This document shows, one piece after another, positions 40,208-49,763 of a stretch of DNA of 64,000 bases (the first letter of the stretch is position 1; the number at the start of each line of letters is the position of its first letter). This DNA is from an uncultured Pelagibacteraceae bacterium. GTDB lineage: Bacteria > Pseudomonadota > Alphaproteobacteria > Pelagibacterales > Pelagibacteraceae. A program made the position numbers and the translations under genes. The stretch lies in contig CACMTZ010000005.1 in NCBI GenBank assembly GCA_902616725.1, positions 48,901 to 112,900 on the forward strand. The letters run 5' to 3'. Under the pieces are notes generated by a model. That model ran no database searches. It saw only the letters and a list, made by a program, of their open reading frames with translations, and was not told where the DNA came from.

Positions 40208-41115
40208 TGTTCACTATATTTGGATTTTATAAATTTAAAAAAATAAATAATTTAAAAAAAAATCAAAAAATATTGAATAATTTTTTAGTTAATAAAAACA
40301 TATATGGATCAATTATTATATCAGAAGAGGGTTTAAATGGATCTATATCTGGAAAAAATAAAGATATTAAGGCTTCAATTATTAAATTAAAAAAAATTTT
40401 TAGTATTAAAGAATTTGATAGTTTCAATAATTCAAAAAGTAAATTTAAACCTTTCCACAAATCTAAAGTGAAGATTAAAAGAGAAGTCGTTCCAATGGAT
40501 CTTAAAATCTCAGAGAAGATTAAAAAAAAGAATACACATATTGAACCAACGAAGTGGAATGAATTAATAAAAGATAAGAAAACTTTTTTATTAGATGCAA
40601 GAAAACCTTTTGAGCATAAAGTTGGTTCTTTTAAAAAATCAGTAAATCCAAATATAGACAACTTTAGAGATTTCCCAAAATACTTAAAAAAGTTAAAAAA
40701 AGATCAACCAATAGCAATGTTTTGCACTGGTGGAATTAGATGTGAAAAAGCCTCTGTATTTTTAGAAAAAAAAGGTTTTAAAAATATTTATCAATTAAAG
40801 GGTGGAATTTTGAATTACTTAAAAAAAATCAAACAAAAAAACAGTTTGTGGAAAGGTGAGTGTTTTGTATTTGACAATAGAGTAACTCTAAAACATGGAT
40901 TAGTACAAGGAACCTATTCAATTTGCGGCGGATGTAGACAACCAATTTCAACTAAAGATAAAAAATCTAAAAGATATGAGGAGGGTGTAACTTGTCCCAA
41001 TTGTATTGATAAACTCTCAAAAAACCAAAAATCTCGTTTTAGAATGAGACAAAGTCAGATATACAAAGCAAAGCAATCTGGAAAAAAATATATTTTTCAA
41101 AAAGAATTTAAATAA
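40207..41115 (+). CDS. trhO: tRNA uridine(34) hydroxylase, rhodanese-like
   Basis: TrhO (YceA, 302 residues) makes 5-hydroxyuridine at the wobble base of certain tRNAs. After an N-terminal ferredoxin-like domain (SIIISEEGLNGSISGKNKDI) comes a rhodanese domain with the active loop MFCTGGIRCEKA, in which Cys173 is the likely catalytic residue and Cys179 is also conserved. A C-terminal cysteine-rich segment (CGGCRQPIS, CPNCIDKL) could bind zinc. It overlaps the methyltransferase by one base. Confidence 0.92.
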   Translation: MFTIFGFYKFKKINNLKKNQKILNNFLVNKNIYGSIIISEEGLNGSISGKNKDIKASIIKLKKIFSIKEFDSFNNSKSKFKPFHKSKVKIKREVVPMDLKISEKIKKKNTHIEPTKWNELIKDKKTFLLDARKPFEHKVGSFKKSVNPNIDNFRDFPKYLKKLKKDQPIAMFCTGGIRCEKASVFLEKKGFKNIYQLKGGILNYLKKIKQKNSLWKGECFVFDNRVTLKHGLVQGTYSICGGCRQPISTKDKKSKRYEEGVTCPNCIDKLSKNQKSRFRMRQSQIYKAKQSGKKYIFQKEFK

Positions 41116-41118
41116 GGA
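41114..41118 (+). promoter_or_regulatory. Shine-Dalgarno site supporting a TTG start
   Basis: AAGGA lies five bases before the TTG at 41124 and shows that the MATE gene starts there. It sits in the nine-base gap after trhO. Confidence 0.6.
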
Positions 41119-41123
41119 TAATT

Positions 41124-42494
41124 TTGTCTAAATCAATAAAATTAACAAAAGATCCAATTTGGACACTATTGAGAAGAGTTACGATACCTGCAAGTGTAGG
41201 CTCATTATTTCAAACATTTTATAATTTAGTTGATACTTGGTTTGCAGGTAGAATCTCTGCAGAAGCAATAGGTGCAATTGCGAAATCGTTTCCAATATAT
41301 TTTACCATTATAGCTGTTGGTGTTGGATTAGGTGCTGCAACTAATGCTTTAATTGGTAATTCAATCGGTGAAAAAAAAATAAGAGTTGCATCATTATATG
41401 TGGCTCAGTCTTTAATCTTTGCAGTATTAGTGTCAATAATTGTTACAATATTTGGTTTAAATGCATCAAATTATCTTTTAGGTGTCATGGGCTCTGATGT
41501 AGCTGGAATAATTTTAACGAGAGAATATTTAGATATTATTTTCTACGGAACTTTTATTGTATTGATACAGATATCTCTAAATGGAACTTTGAATGCTCAA
41601 GGTGATACCAGAAGTTATAGAAATGTATTGATATTTAGTTTTTTTCTTAACATTTTTTTAAATCCTCTTTTTATATGGGGATATGGATTTATCCCAGGAT
41701 TTGGAATAGCTGGTCTTGCTATTGCTACTGTAATTTCTCAATCAATAGGAACGATCTATTTAGCTTTTAAGGTTAATAATTGTCAAATAAGGAATTACCT
41801 TAAACCTCAATGCTTTATTCCAAAATTTGAATATTTAAAATCATTAACAAATCAAGCTGTACCAGTAATGTTCAGTATGTTGTTTATTGGTGTAGGTATT
41901 TTTAACATCTTATATTTCATAGGTAAATTCGGGGATTTAGCAACAGCTGGTTATGGTGCAGCATTAAGAGTAGAGCAAGTTTTTTTATTACCTGTTATTG
42001 GTTTAAATACTGCAGTCCTTTCAATCGGAGGACAAAATTTTGGTGCAAAAGCCTATAATAGAATAAGAGAGCTTTATACTAAGGCTTTATTTTTTGGAAT
42101 ATCATTTATGACTGTTGCTGGAGTAATAATTTTTTTTGGGGCTGAATTTTTCGTATCTTTATTTACTGATAATCAAGAAGCAGTTATGAGTGGAGCTATT
42201 TATCTCAAGGTTGCAGCTTTAATTGGACCAATTTATCCAGTCTTCTTTATTACTACAGCAGTATTTCAAGCTGTTAAAAAACCTTTGTATAGTCTCTATT
42301 TGAGTATTTTAAGATTAACTGCGTTTCCTTTTTTAAGTTTATGGTATGTGATAAATATAAGAGGTGGTGATTACGAAGATATTTTTTATACTATTATGGT
42401 GACTAATTGGGCTATGGGAATTGCTGTTTTAATATTTATTGGTTATTTTCTAAATAATGTATTTAAACAAAATAAAGCTATTTTTAGTTATTAG
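41124..42494 (+). CDS. MATE-family multidrug/Na+ efflux transporter
   Basis: This 456-residue membrane protein has about twelve helices in two MatE halves. The first half begins with PIWTLLRRVTIPASVGSLFQ and FYNLVDTWFAGRISAEAIGA, and the second with NQAVPVMFSMLFIGVGIFNI. MATE proteins export cationic compounds using Na+ or H+ gradients; the substrate cannot be assigned. The start is TTG, chosen because of the AAGGA five bases upstream and the typical N terminus SKSIKLTKDPI. The 3' end overlaps the secreted nuclease-like gene by 38 bases. Confidence 0.9.
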   Translation: MSKSIKLTKDPIWTLLRRVTIPASVGSLFQTFYNLVDTWFAGRISAEAIGAIAKSFPIYFTIIAVGVGLGAATNALIGNSIGEKKIRVASLYVAQSLIFAVLVSIIVTIFGLNASNYLLGVMGSDVAGIILTREYLDIIFYGTFIVLIQISLNGTLNAQGDTRSYRNVLIFSFFLNIFLNPLFIWGYGFIPGFGIAGLAIATVISQSIGTIYLAFKVNNCQIRNYLKPQCFIPKFEYLKSLTNQAVPVMFSMLFIGVGIFNILYFIGKFGDLATAGYGAALRVEQVFLLPVIGLNTAVLSIGGQNFGAKAYNRIRELYTKALFFGISFMTVAGVIIFFGAEFFVSLFTDNQEAVMSGAIYLKVAALIGPIYPVFFITTAVFQAVKKPLYSLYLSILRLTAFPFLSLWYVINIRGGDYEDIFYTIMVTNWAMGIAVLIFIGYFLNNVFKQNKAIFSY

Positions 42495-42936
42495 TTTTTT
42501 CCTATCTTCTTTTTTCTTAACTCTAAAAGATGTTAAGTCATATGAAATTAAAGTTGTTGATGGTGATACTATACATTTAAATGGAAAAAAAATTAGATTT
42601 AGTGGAATTGATACCCCTGAATTAAAACAAACCTGTAGTAAAAATAATCAAATAATTTTTTGTGGGATTGAAGCAAAAAAATTACTAATTAATATAATAG
42701 GAAACAAAGAGGTTGAATGTGTTGAAGAGGGCAAGGATCAGTATAAAAGAATTTTAGCTGAATGTTTTGTAAATAATATCAGTTTATCAAGTTATTTAGT
42801 AAAAGAGGGCTATGCTTTTGCATATAGAAAATACTCAAAGAAATTCGTCCCTGATGAGAACTATGCAAGATCAAATAATTTAGGAATTTGGTCAATGAAA
42901 TTTGAATATCCTTGGGATTGGAGAAAAAAAAATTAA
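42457..42936 (+). CDS. secreted thermonuclease (SNase)-like protein
   Basis: This 159-residue protein has an N-terminal signal peptide (residues 1-28, basic then LFLVISFFLSSFF) and a staphylococcal-nuclease OB fold. The metal-binding acidic pair is in VVDGDTI (Asp35, Asp37). The catalytic set is Arg47 and Glu55 in IRFSGIDTPE and Arg98 in DQYKRILAECF, so it should be active. Four cysteines in the mature part could form disulfides. It may degrade extracellular or periplasmic nucleic acid to recover phosphate or nucleosides (inference). The ATG inside the MATE gene is needed for the signal peptide. Confidence 0.85.
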   Translation: MYLNKIKLFLVISFFLSSFFLTLKDVKSYEIKVVDGDTIHLNGKKIRFSGIDTPELKQTCSKNNQIIFCGIEAKKLLINIIGNKEVECVEEGKDQYKRILAECFVNNISLSSYLVKEGYAFAYRKYSKKFVPDENYARSNNLGIWSMKFEYPWDWRKKN

Positions 42937-43664
42937 TCTTTTTGTAATTTTTTCTCTAATTTTCTAACTAAAAAAGAAACAACCAAAATTAAAATAAGAT
43001 ACTCCAGGATTAAAAATGTATAAATTTCTAGGGGCCGATAAGTTGTCACAACTAATTCGTTTGCTTTTCTTGTTAAATCTCCAATACCAATAATTGACAC
43101 AAGTGACGACATTTTAAGAACATAAACGAACTGATTACCTATAGCTGGTAAAATATTCTTTATCGCTTGAGGTAAGATAACTAAACGTAATTTTCTAAAA
43201 AAACTTAATCCCAAAGAACTTCCCGCTTCCCATTGTGATTTTTTAATTGAATTAATTCCTGCTCTAAATATTTCTGCTTGAAAAGCACTTTCACTAATTG
43301 AAAGAGCTATGATACCAGAAACAAAAGGACTAAAACTTATACCTGTCATAATTGGTAAACCATAATAAATCCATAAAATCAAAACGAGTAAAGGAATTGC
43401 TCTTACAATCTCTACATATCCAATATTGAGATAGGTTAAAAATTTACTCTTAGCTAGTGATGGAATAGCAACTAAAAGACCTAGGATAATTGAAATAATT
43501 ATAGAGACTATACTAATATAGATAGTGGTTGTTAAACCACTTAATAAAAACTTTAAGTTAGTTAATCCTTCAATATTGTTTGGAGACAAGATTAGCCAAT
43601 TTAATTCACTTTTACCGCATGAAGTTAATGGGAAAATTAAGAGTAAAAAAAATAAATTTCTCAC
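42933..43664 (-). CDS. amino-acid ABC transporter permease with an N-terminal lipobox
   Basis: This 243-residue protein is a HisM/GlnP-type permease with about five helices. The EAA loop that docks the ATPase is EAGSSLGLSFFRKLRLVILP. The first 16 residues, MRNLFFLLLIFPLTSC, form a lipoprotein signal with an LTSC lipobox, which is unusual ahead of a permease domain that begins near residue 35. It lies 40 bases downstream of a family-3 binding-protein gene, but no ATPase gene is nearby. The substrate is likely a polar amino acid or similar small compound. Its 3' end overlaps the convergent nuclease-like gene by four bases. Confidence 0.88.
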   Translation of the reverse strand: MRNLFFLLLIFPLTSCGKSELNWLILSPNNIEGLTNLKFLLSGLTTTIYISIVSIIISIILGLLVAIPSLAKSKFLTYLNIGYVEIVRAIPLLVLILWIYYGLPIMTGISFSPFVSGIIALSISESAFQAEIFRAGINSIKKSQWEAGSSLGLSFFRKLRLVILPQAIKNILPAIGNQFVYVLKMSSLVSIIGIGDLTRKANELVVTTYRPLEIYTFLILEYLILILVVSFLVRKLEKKLQKD

Positions 43665-43704
43665 TCTTCAAGTTATAAAGAATTAAAAACTAATTACTAA
43701 TTTT

Positions 43705-44472
43705 TTATAAACTCTTTAAATTATATTTAGCTAATAACTTAGTGAAGAACCCTGAGGATTTTTTATCTTTAATCCATTTATTTACGTAATCGTTCCACTT
43801 AGTATCACCTTTTGGCACCATCATCGCTAAAAAAGCCGGATTTTTTCCACCATCTGGAACAATTGCTAATTGAGGATATTTGATAACCAATTTATTTGCT
43901 TCTGTTGAACTTGTAATATTACCATCAGCTCTACCTGCTAATACTTCTTGAAAGTCTCTAGCTGGAGCTTCAATTGAGTTTAATTTTGATTTTGGAAAAA
44001 ATTCTTTTGCCTTTTCTTCTTGAGAAGTACCAAGAGTAGTTGCTATCGTTACGTTTTCGTTATTTAGGGAATCCCAAGTAGGGAATTTTTTTAAGTTCTT
44101 TTTAAGAACTAGTGGAACAGTAGCATACTTGTAATAAGTATCAGTAAATCCTGCTACTTCAGCTCGTTTTGGAGTTTTTGTTACACTTGTTGAAATATCA
44201 TACCTTGCTGATGTTATACCTGAGACAATAGTTTTCCATTCTGCTGGTACAAATTCAATCTTTACACCCATATCTTTTGCAAGTTGATTCATGACATCAA
44301 TGTCAAAACCTTTATATTTATTAGTAGCTGGATCCTTAACTGTCATGGGATCCCAATCCCCAGTAGTGCCAACTTTTAATACACCTGATGATAGTATTTT
44401 ATCTAGATTTGAGTCTGCGTTAAGTGAGAATGGTAAAAAGGTAAATAATATTAATAATAGTAATTTTTTCAT
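43705..44472 (-). CDS. periplasmic amino-acid-binding protein, ABC family 3
   Basis: This 255-residue protein has a Sec signal ([19 protein letters not shown]) and the bilobal fold of family-3 solute receptors: [60 protein letters not shown] and the hinge [15 protein letters not shown]. Some relatives are periplasmic cyclohexadienyl dehydratases (PheC-like), and the sequence resembles that subgroup, so an enzymatic role should be kept open. The permease follows after 40 bases and the ATPase must be supplied from elsewhere. Confidence 0.86.
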   Translation of the reverse strand: MKKLLLLILFTFLPFSLNADSNLDKILSSGVLKVGTTGDWDPMTVKDPATNKYKGFDIDVMNQLAKDMGVKIEFVPAEWKTIVSGITSARYDISTSVTKTPKRAEVAGFTDTYYKYATVPLVLKKNLKKFPTWDSLNNENVTIATTLGTSQEEKAKEFFPKSKLNSIEAPARDFQEVLAGRADGNITSSTEANKLVIKYPQLAIVPDGGKNPAFLAMMVPKGDTKWNDYVNKWIKDKKSSGFFTKLLAKYNLKSL

Positions 44473-44510
44473 AATTTATAGAATTATATTATTTTTTTTA
44501 TTATTGAGAT

Positions 44511-45074
44511 CTATAATCTTGACGCACTATCATTCATCCATGAAAATAAATGATCTGAAAAGGATCTTCTCACAAATAAATTTACATCGTTAATGTCCTG
44601 ATTATGAACAATTATATCAATTTTTGTCAAAATTGTTTGGGTTACAAGGCCTTTTTTGGATTTAAAATCATTAAAATTAAACGGAGATCCAGTTTCAAAT
44701 AAATCAAAAATTTTATCACCTTTAAGATTTATTAATACAAATTGGTCTGTGACATCAGTTACAGCACCCAAATTTGTTTTACAAATATTTTTATTGAGTA
44801 ATTTTTCTACATCATAATTATTATGATCTAATTTTAAAATTTCATTTGAAAAAATCATCCATTCATCTGGGCTTAACCAAAGAGCTGTTAATTGATCACT
44901 TCTTGAGGAAGTATTTGCTTCATTTGGCAAAAGTAGATTTAATGATTTTCCAACTGCAGATAAAAACTGTCTTTTTTTTCCTCTAATAATAAGTTTCATG
45001 ACAGGTTTTATTTCTCTCATTTGCAAACCTGGATAAGATTTATCATTTTCAATTACATTTGAATAATTAAGCAT
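44511..45074 (-). CDS. soxG: sarcosine oxidase gamma subunit
   Basis: SoxG (187 residues) is the structural gamma subunit of heterotetrameric sarcosine oxidase. It resembles a GcvT-like fold: TALWLSPDEWMIFSNE, TDVTDQFVLINLKGDKIFDL and GSPFNF are typical. It is the last gene of soxBDAG and overlaps soxA by eight bases. Gamma subunits are weakly conserved, so the operon position adds much of the confidence. Confidence 0.9.
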   Translation of the reverse strand: MLNYSNVIENDKSYPGLQMREIKPVMKLIIRGKKRQFLSAVGKSLNLLLPNEANTSSRSDQLTALWLSPDEWMIFSNEILKLDHNNYDVEKLLNKNICKTNLGAVTDVTDQFVLINLKGDKIFDLFETGSPFNFNDFKSKKGLVTQTILTKIDIIVHNQDINDVNLFVRRSFSDHLFSWMNDSASRL

Positions 45075-48072
45075 TTAATCTTTTGTTCTCCTTGTCTAGG
45101 AATACCGGATCTGTAACCGTTACATTGATTTGTTTTTTTTCCATTGGAATTATTAATTTTTGACCCATCATATTTTTTCCACCCTTAACTACTCCAAGAG
45201 CAATAGATTTTTTTAAATTTGGACTAAAATAACTAGAGGTAACATGACCTAACATTTCTATTGGTTTTTTATTCATATCTGCAACAATTTGTGCCCCTTC
45301 TTCTAATATTTCTTCTGGATTGTCTGTGATAAGACCTACTAATTGTTTCCTATCTTCCCTAATAGTATCTGATCTATATAAAGATCTTTTACCTATAAAA
45401 TCAAATTTCTTTTTACTAACTATCCAATCCATTTGTAAATCAATTGGTGTCATAGTTGCATCTGTGTCTTGACCGGCTATGATAAATCCTTTTTCCGCTC
45501 TTAATAAATGCATTGTTTCAGTCCCATATGGAGTAATATTAAAATCCTTTCCTGCCTCCATACAATTTTCCCATACTGATTTAGCGTAATTGGCCTGAAT
45601 ATTGATTTCGTAACATTGTTCACCAGTAAAACTTATTCTCATAACTCGACATTTCACATTACCAATTTTTGAATTCTTAAATGACATATGAGGAAAATCT
45701 TTATCTGATAAATCGATTTCAGGTATTACTTTTTGAATTATCTTTTTACTATTAGGACCACAAACACTAATAGTTGCGTAATGGTCAGTTACAGATGTCA
45801 AATACACATCTAGCTCAGGCCATTCTGTTTGAAGATAATCTTCAAGTTTACCTAAAACTGTAGCAGCACCACCAGTTGTCGTTGTCATAATATAATGATT
45901 TTCGTCTAATCTGGTAGTAACACCATCGTCATAGACCATGCCATCTTCGTTCAGCATTAAACCATATCGACATTTTCCAATCTCAAGTTTTGACCAAGCG
46001 TTGGTGTAAACTCTATTTAAAAATTCAGAGGCATCAGTACCTTGAATATCAATTTTACCTAACGTGGATGCATCTAATATGCCTGCACTATCTCTTGCAG
46101 CTTTACTCTCTCTTTGAACAGCTTCGTGCATGTTTTCACCATTCTGTGGATAATACCAAGCTCTTTTCCATTGTCCTACATTCTCAAATTCAGCTTTGTT
46201 TTCAACATGCCACTCGTGAATTGGTGTTTTTCTTATTATATCAAAATATTTACCAACATTTCTTCCAACGATAGTACCAAATGTAAGAGGAGTGTAGGGT
46301 GGTCTAAATGTTGTTGTACCAAGTTCACCCATTTTAGAAGACGCTGTTTCGGAAATTATTCCTAAGGCATGCATATTCCCAAGTTTACCTTGATCTGTAC
46401 CCATACCTGTTGTTGTATATCTTTTAACATGTTCAATAGACCTGAAACCTTCTCTTAAAGCTAATTTAATATCTTTGGCTGTTGCATCGTTTTGAAAATC
46501 TACAAATGATTTAGTTTTCCCTACAATTTTATTCGAAGGCAATAACCAAATATTTCTTTTTGATTTGTTAAATGCTGAATATATTTCAATATTTTCGTAT
46601 TCGGTTTTTTTGATATTTAAAAATTCTTTGAGTAATTTAGGCGTATTAATTAATATTTCATCTAAAGTAAAATCACCATTACAACTTCCGATACTTATCT
46701 GATTTGATGGATAAGTATTTGGAATAAAAACTTGATCATCATCTCTAAATTTAAGTTTTCCACCCGATTGAGTAAATAGATGAACTGCTGGTGTCCAACC
46801 TCCTGAAATACCTAAACTATCGCATGAAATATTTTCTTTTGATCCTATAACCTTTTGACCATCTTTAGATAATTTCATTATAGAGACACTATTTATTCTT
46901 TTGTATCCAAATGTATCTACAATTGTGTAACCTTTATAAATCTTAATATTGTTTTTTTCAGTTTCTTTAATAAGTTTAGAATCAATTTCTTCTCTATTGT
47001 CAATTATCGCTTGTACTTTAATCCCTTTTTGAATTAAACTTATTGCAGTTTCATAAACGCTATCATTATTGGTAAATAAAATATTTTTCTCTCCACATGC
47101 TACACCAAATAAATCTGCATATTTTTTTATAGCAGATGAAAGTAATATCCCTGGGCGATCGTTATTGTCAAAAATTAAAGGTCTTTCTATAGACCCTGTG
47201 GCTGTAATAACTTTTTTAGCGCGTATTTTAAGTAATCTTTGACGAGTTTTATTTTCTCTTTGTTCAAGTGGCAAGTGATCAGTTAAATTTTCTCTTGCTA
47301 ATAAAAAATTATAACCATGAAAAGCAGCAACACTTGTTCTGGTTTTAATTTCTAAATTTTCAATTTTTTTTACTTCATTGATTTCCTTTTCTAACCATGA
47401 AGCTGAATTTTGATTGTTAATTTTAAAAAATTCTGAGTCTTGATAAATTGTAGAACCACCTAAATATGATTTTTCCTCAACCAATAGTGTTTTAAAACCA
47501 CTTTTTGCTGAGGTTTTTGCTGCGATAAGTCCTGAAATACCTGCACCAATAACTAATACATCGCAATGAATGTATTTGTGTTCATATATGTCAGGGTCTG
47601 GAACATCAGGTGATTTTCCTAAACCAGCAGATTTTCTAATAAAATATTCATATTTTTCCCAAAAACTTGCTGGCCACATAAAAGTCTTGTAGTAAAAACC
47701 TGCAGGTAATAATGGACTTAAAAAATTGTTTATACCTCCAATATCAAACTTTACACTAGGCCAACAATTTTGACTTGTAGCAACAAGACCCTCATATATT
47801 TCTATTTCAGTAGCTCTTACATTTGGTTCTGTTCTTGAAGTTCCATTATGAAGTTGAACAATGGCGTTTGGTTCCTCTGACCCAGCAGTCATAATTCCTC
47901 TAGGTCTATGGTATTTAAAACTTCTACCAACTAGGTGGATGTTATTAGCCAATAGGGCAGAAGCAAGTGTATCACCTTTAAATCCATAATAAGTTGTACC
48001 ATTAAATTTAAATGAAATTCGATATGTTTCATCAACTAATTTACTACTTTTAACTCTTAAATTTTTTGTCAT
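45067..48072 (-). CDS. soxA: sarcosine oxidase alpha subunit
   Basis: SoxA (1001 residues) oxidatively demethylates sarcosine with SoxB, giving glycine, H2O2 and a one-carbon unit passed to tetrahydrofolate. The N-terminal ferredoxin-like domain contains GDTLASALLANNIHLVGRSF. A dinucleotide-binding fold starts near residue 170 (CDVLVIGAGISGLIAAKTSA, GxGxxG at 176-181). The C-terminal 380 residues are GcvT-like and should bind folate (GILDASTLGKIDIQGTDASE, GTETMHLLRAEKGFIIAGQD). It follows soxD by three bases. Sarcosine may arise from glycine betaine degradation. Confidence 0.96.
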   Translation of the reverse strand: MTKNLRVKSSKLVDETYRISFKFNGTTYYGFKGDTLASALLANNIHLVGRSFKYHRPRGIMTAGSEEPNAIVQLHNGTSRTEPNVRATEIEIYEGLVATSQNCWPSVKFDIGGINNFLSPLLPAGFYYKTFMWPASFWEKYEYFIRKSAGLGKSPDVPDPDIYEHKYIHCDVLVIGAGISGLIAAKTSAKSGFKTLLVEEKSYLGGSTIYQDSEFFKINNQNSASWLEKEINEVKKIENLEIKTRTSVAAFHGYNFLLARENLTDHLPLEQRENKTRQRLLKIRAKKVITATGSIERPLIFDNNDRPGILLSSAIKKYADLFGVACGEKNILFTNNDSVYETAISLIQKGIKVQAIIDNREEIDSKLIKETEKNNIKIYKGYTIVDTFGYKRINSVSIMKLSKDGQKVIGSKENISCDSLGISGGWTPAVHLFTQSGGKLKFRDDDQVFIPNTYPSNQISIGSCNGDFTLDEILINTPKLLKEFLNIKKTEYENIEIYSAFNKSKRNIWLLPSNKIVGKTKSFVDFQNDATAKDIKLALREGFRSIEHVKRYTTTGMGTDQGKLGNMHALGIISETASSKMGELGTTTFRPPYTPLTFGTIVGRNVGKYFDIIRKTPIHEWHVENKAEFENVGQWKRAWYYPQNGENMHEAVQRESKAARDSAGILDASTLGKIDIQGTDASEFLNRVYTNAWSKLEIGKCRYGLMLNEDGMVYDDGVTTRLDENHYIMTTTTGGAATVLGKLEDYLQTEWPELDVYLTSVTDHYATISVCGPNSKKIIQKVIPEIDLSDKDFPHMSFKNSKIGNVKCRVMRISFTGEQCYEINIQANYAKSVWENCMEAGKDFNITPYGTETMHLLRAEKGFIIAGQDTDATMTPIDLQMDWIVSKKKFDFIGKRSLYRSDTIREDRKQLVGLITDNPEEILEEGAQIVADMNKKPIEMLGHVTSSYFSPNLKKSIALGVVKGGKNMMGQKLIIPMEKKQINVTVTDPVFLDKENKRLNA

Positions 48073-48075
48073 TGA

Positions 48076-48351
48076 TTATTTAACTGGTGGTTTTTCACCC
48101 ATTTTGTAAACGGCTTTAATTTCATCATTTGATGTATCTCTCACCATGTTAAACCATTTTCTACAACCATGAATGTGGTTCCATCTTTCGAATTGAATAC
48201 CTTTAATATTTTTTCTCATAAATAAATATTCTGCCCATTGATCGTCACTTAATTCAGTTGGTTGTTTGGGCCTAACAATATGAGCTTCTCCACCAGCTTT
48301 AAATTCACTTTGTTCTCGTTCACCACAAAAAGGACAATTAATTAAAAACAT
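48076..48351 (-). CDS. soxD: sarcosine oxidase delta subunit
   Basis: SoxD (91 residues) is the small zinc-binding delta subunit. The zinc site is expected from CPFCGEREQSEF near the N terminus plus HIHGCRKWFNMVRD in the middle. The phrase DDQWAEYLFMRKNIKG is also typical. It shares one base with the soxB stop codon (TAATG on the minus strand) and lies three bases before soxA. Confidence 0.94.
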   Translation of the reverse strand: MFLINCPFCGEREQSEFKAGGEAHIVRPKQPTELSDDQWAEYLFMRKNIKGIQFERWNHIHGCRKWFNMVRDTSNDEIKAVYKMGEKPPVK

Positions 48352-49604
48352 TAGTGTGCTACAGCTGCTGCACCATGTTCGTCCACAAGGTCACCACTTA
48401 CAAATCTATTCAAATTAAATGCAGCATTAAGTTTGTGCGGTTCATCGTTGGCTATTGTATGCGCAAACAAATCTCCAGAGCCAGGTGTAGCTTTAAATCC
48501 TCCCGTTCCCCAACCACAATTAAAATATAAACCTTTGATTGATGTTTTACTTATAATTGGGCTTGCATCTGGACAAATATCTACAATTCCACCCCATTGT
48601 CTTAACATTCTCATACGACTAAAGATAGGGTATAACTCTAAAATTGCATTTAATGTCCCCTCAACAATATCATGACTTCCTTTTTGTGAGTACGATACGT
48701 AATCATCAGTTCCCGCCCCGATTACTAATTCACCTTTATCTGATTGACTAACATATGCATGAACAGCATTTGACATAACAACTGTATCTATGATTGGTTT
48801 CACAGGCTCTGAAACTAAAGCTTGGAGCGGTTTACTCTCTAATGGCAACCTTAATCCAGCCATATTAGCTATCACACTAGAGTGACCTGCAGCTACTACA
48901 CCAATTTTATTTGTTTTAATAAATCCTTTTGTAGTTTCAATACCTTCAACTGTATCGCCATTTCTCTTAATACCTTTAACCTCACAATTCTGAATTATAT
49001 CCACACCCATTTCATCTGCACCACGTGCATATCCCCATGCAACTGCATCATGTCTTGCGGTTCCAGCTCTTTTTTGTAAAGTTCCACCTAATACAGGGTA
49101 TCTTATATCTGGAGATGTATTTATTATTGGACAAAATTTTTTAACTTCTTCAGTATTTAAATATACCGCATCAATACCATTAAGTCTGTTAGCATGGGTT
49201 CTTCTTTTTAAATCTCTTACATCTTGAAGATTATGAGCAAGATTCATTACTCCTCTTTGACTAAACATTACATTGTAGTTTAATTCTTGAGAAAGGCCTT
49301 CCCATATTTTTAGAGCGTGATCATAAAGACCAGCACTTGCGTCCCATAAATAATTAGATCTTATAATTGTAGTGTTTCTTCCTGTATTCCCACCACCAAT
49401 CCAACCTTTTTCAACAACAGCAATATTTTTCATATTATGTTTTTTTGCGAGATAGTAAGCTGTTGCTAAACCATGGCCACCACCACCAATAATTACCACA
49501 TCATATTCTTTTTTTGGCTCAGGGTCTTTCCATGCTTTTTCCCAATTTTCATGATAAGAAAAAGCATTTTTAATAAGCGAAAATATTGAATACTTATTTT
49601 TCAT
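48351..49604 (-). CDS. soxB: sarcosine oxidase beta subunit
   Basis: SoxB (417 residues) carries FAD and covalently bound FMN and oxidises sarcosine. The FAD-binding motif is [20 protein letters not shown] (residues 36-55). [20 protein letters not shown] is conserved. His185 in [10 protein letters not shown] is the expected covalent FMN site, judged by its context in other heterotetrameric enzymes. It is the first gene of soxBDAG; 64 bp separates its ATG from the divergent tRNA-Ser gene, and control signals for the operon must lie there. Confidence 0.96.
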   Translation of the reverse strand: MKNKYSIFSLIKNAFSYHENWEKAWKDPEPKKEYDVVIIGGGGHGLATAYYLAKKHNMKNIAVVEKGWIGGGNTGRNTTIIRSNYLWDASAGLYDHALKIWEGLSQELNYNVMFSQRGVMNLAHNLQDVRDLKRRTHANRLNGIDAVYLNTEEVKKFCPIINTSPDIRYPVLGGTLQKRAGTARHDAVAWGYARGADEMGVDIIQNCEVKGIKRNGDTVEGIETTKGFIKTNKIGVVAAGHSSVIANMAGLRLPLESKPLQALVSEPVKPIIDTVVMSNAVHAYVSQSDKGELVIGAGTDDYVSYSQKGSHDIVEGTLNAILELYPIFSRMRMLRQWGGIVDICPDASPIISKTSIKGLYFNCGWGTGGFKATPGSGDLFAHTIANDEPHKLNAAFNLNRFVSGDLVDEHGAAAVAH

Positions 49605-49668
49605 AATTAATGAATAATTACTTTATTAATGTTGATTATTCAATACAATCAAAGGCGACAAATTTCTT
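49605..49668. promoter_or_regulatory. bidirectional control region for soxBDAG and tRNA-Ser
   Basis: This 64-bp spacer serves two divergent units. On the plus strand TACAAT (49644-49649) is a five-of-six -10 element placed 20 bases before the tRNA. On the minus strand TTGTAT and TAAAGT are separated by 17 bp, a modest promoter candidate for soxB. The stretch is too short to house a glycine riboswitch. Confidence 0.35.
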
Positions 49669-49760
49669 GGAAGAGTGGGTGAGAGGCTTAAACCAGTCGT
49701 TTGCTAAATGACCGTGCGAGGAAACTTGTACCGAGGGTTCGAATCCCTCCTCTTCCGCCA
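49669..49760 (+). tRNA. tRNA-Ser, anticodon GCU
   Basis: The 92-base sequence folds as a class II tRNA. The acceptor stem is GGAAGAG/CTCTTCC and the T arm GAGGG-TTCGAAT-CCCTC. The anticodon stem GTCGT/ATGAC has loop TTGCTAA, giving anticodon GCT at 49703-49705 (reads AGC/AGU serine codons). The long variable arm pairs GTGCGAG with CTTGTAC, as required for serine. The discriminator is G and the CCA end is encoded. It ends three bases before the stop of the convergent lytic transglycosylase gene. Confidence 0.95.
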
Positions 49761-49763
49761 TTA

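Noticed and set aside
49605..49668. Glycine riboswitch before soxB
   Set aside because: The 64-bp spacer is too short for a tandem aptamer and lacks the conserved purine-rich cores.
49669..49760. tRNA-Ser as an attachment site of an integrated element
   Set aside because: No integrase, no repeated 3' end copy and housekeeping genes on both sides.
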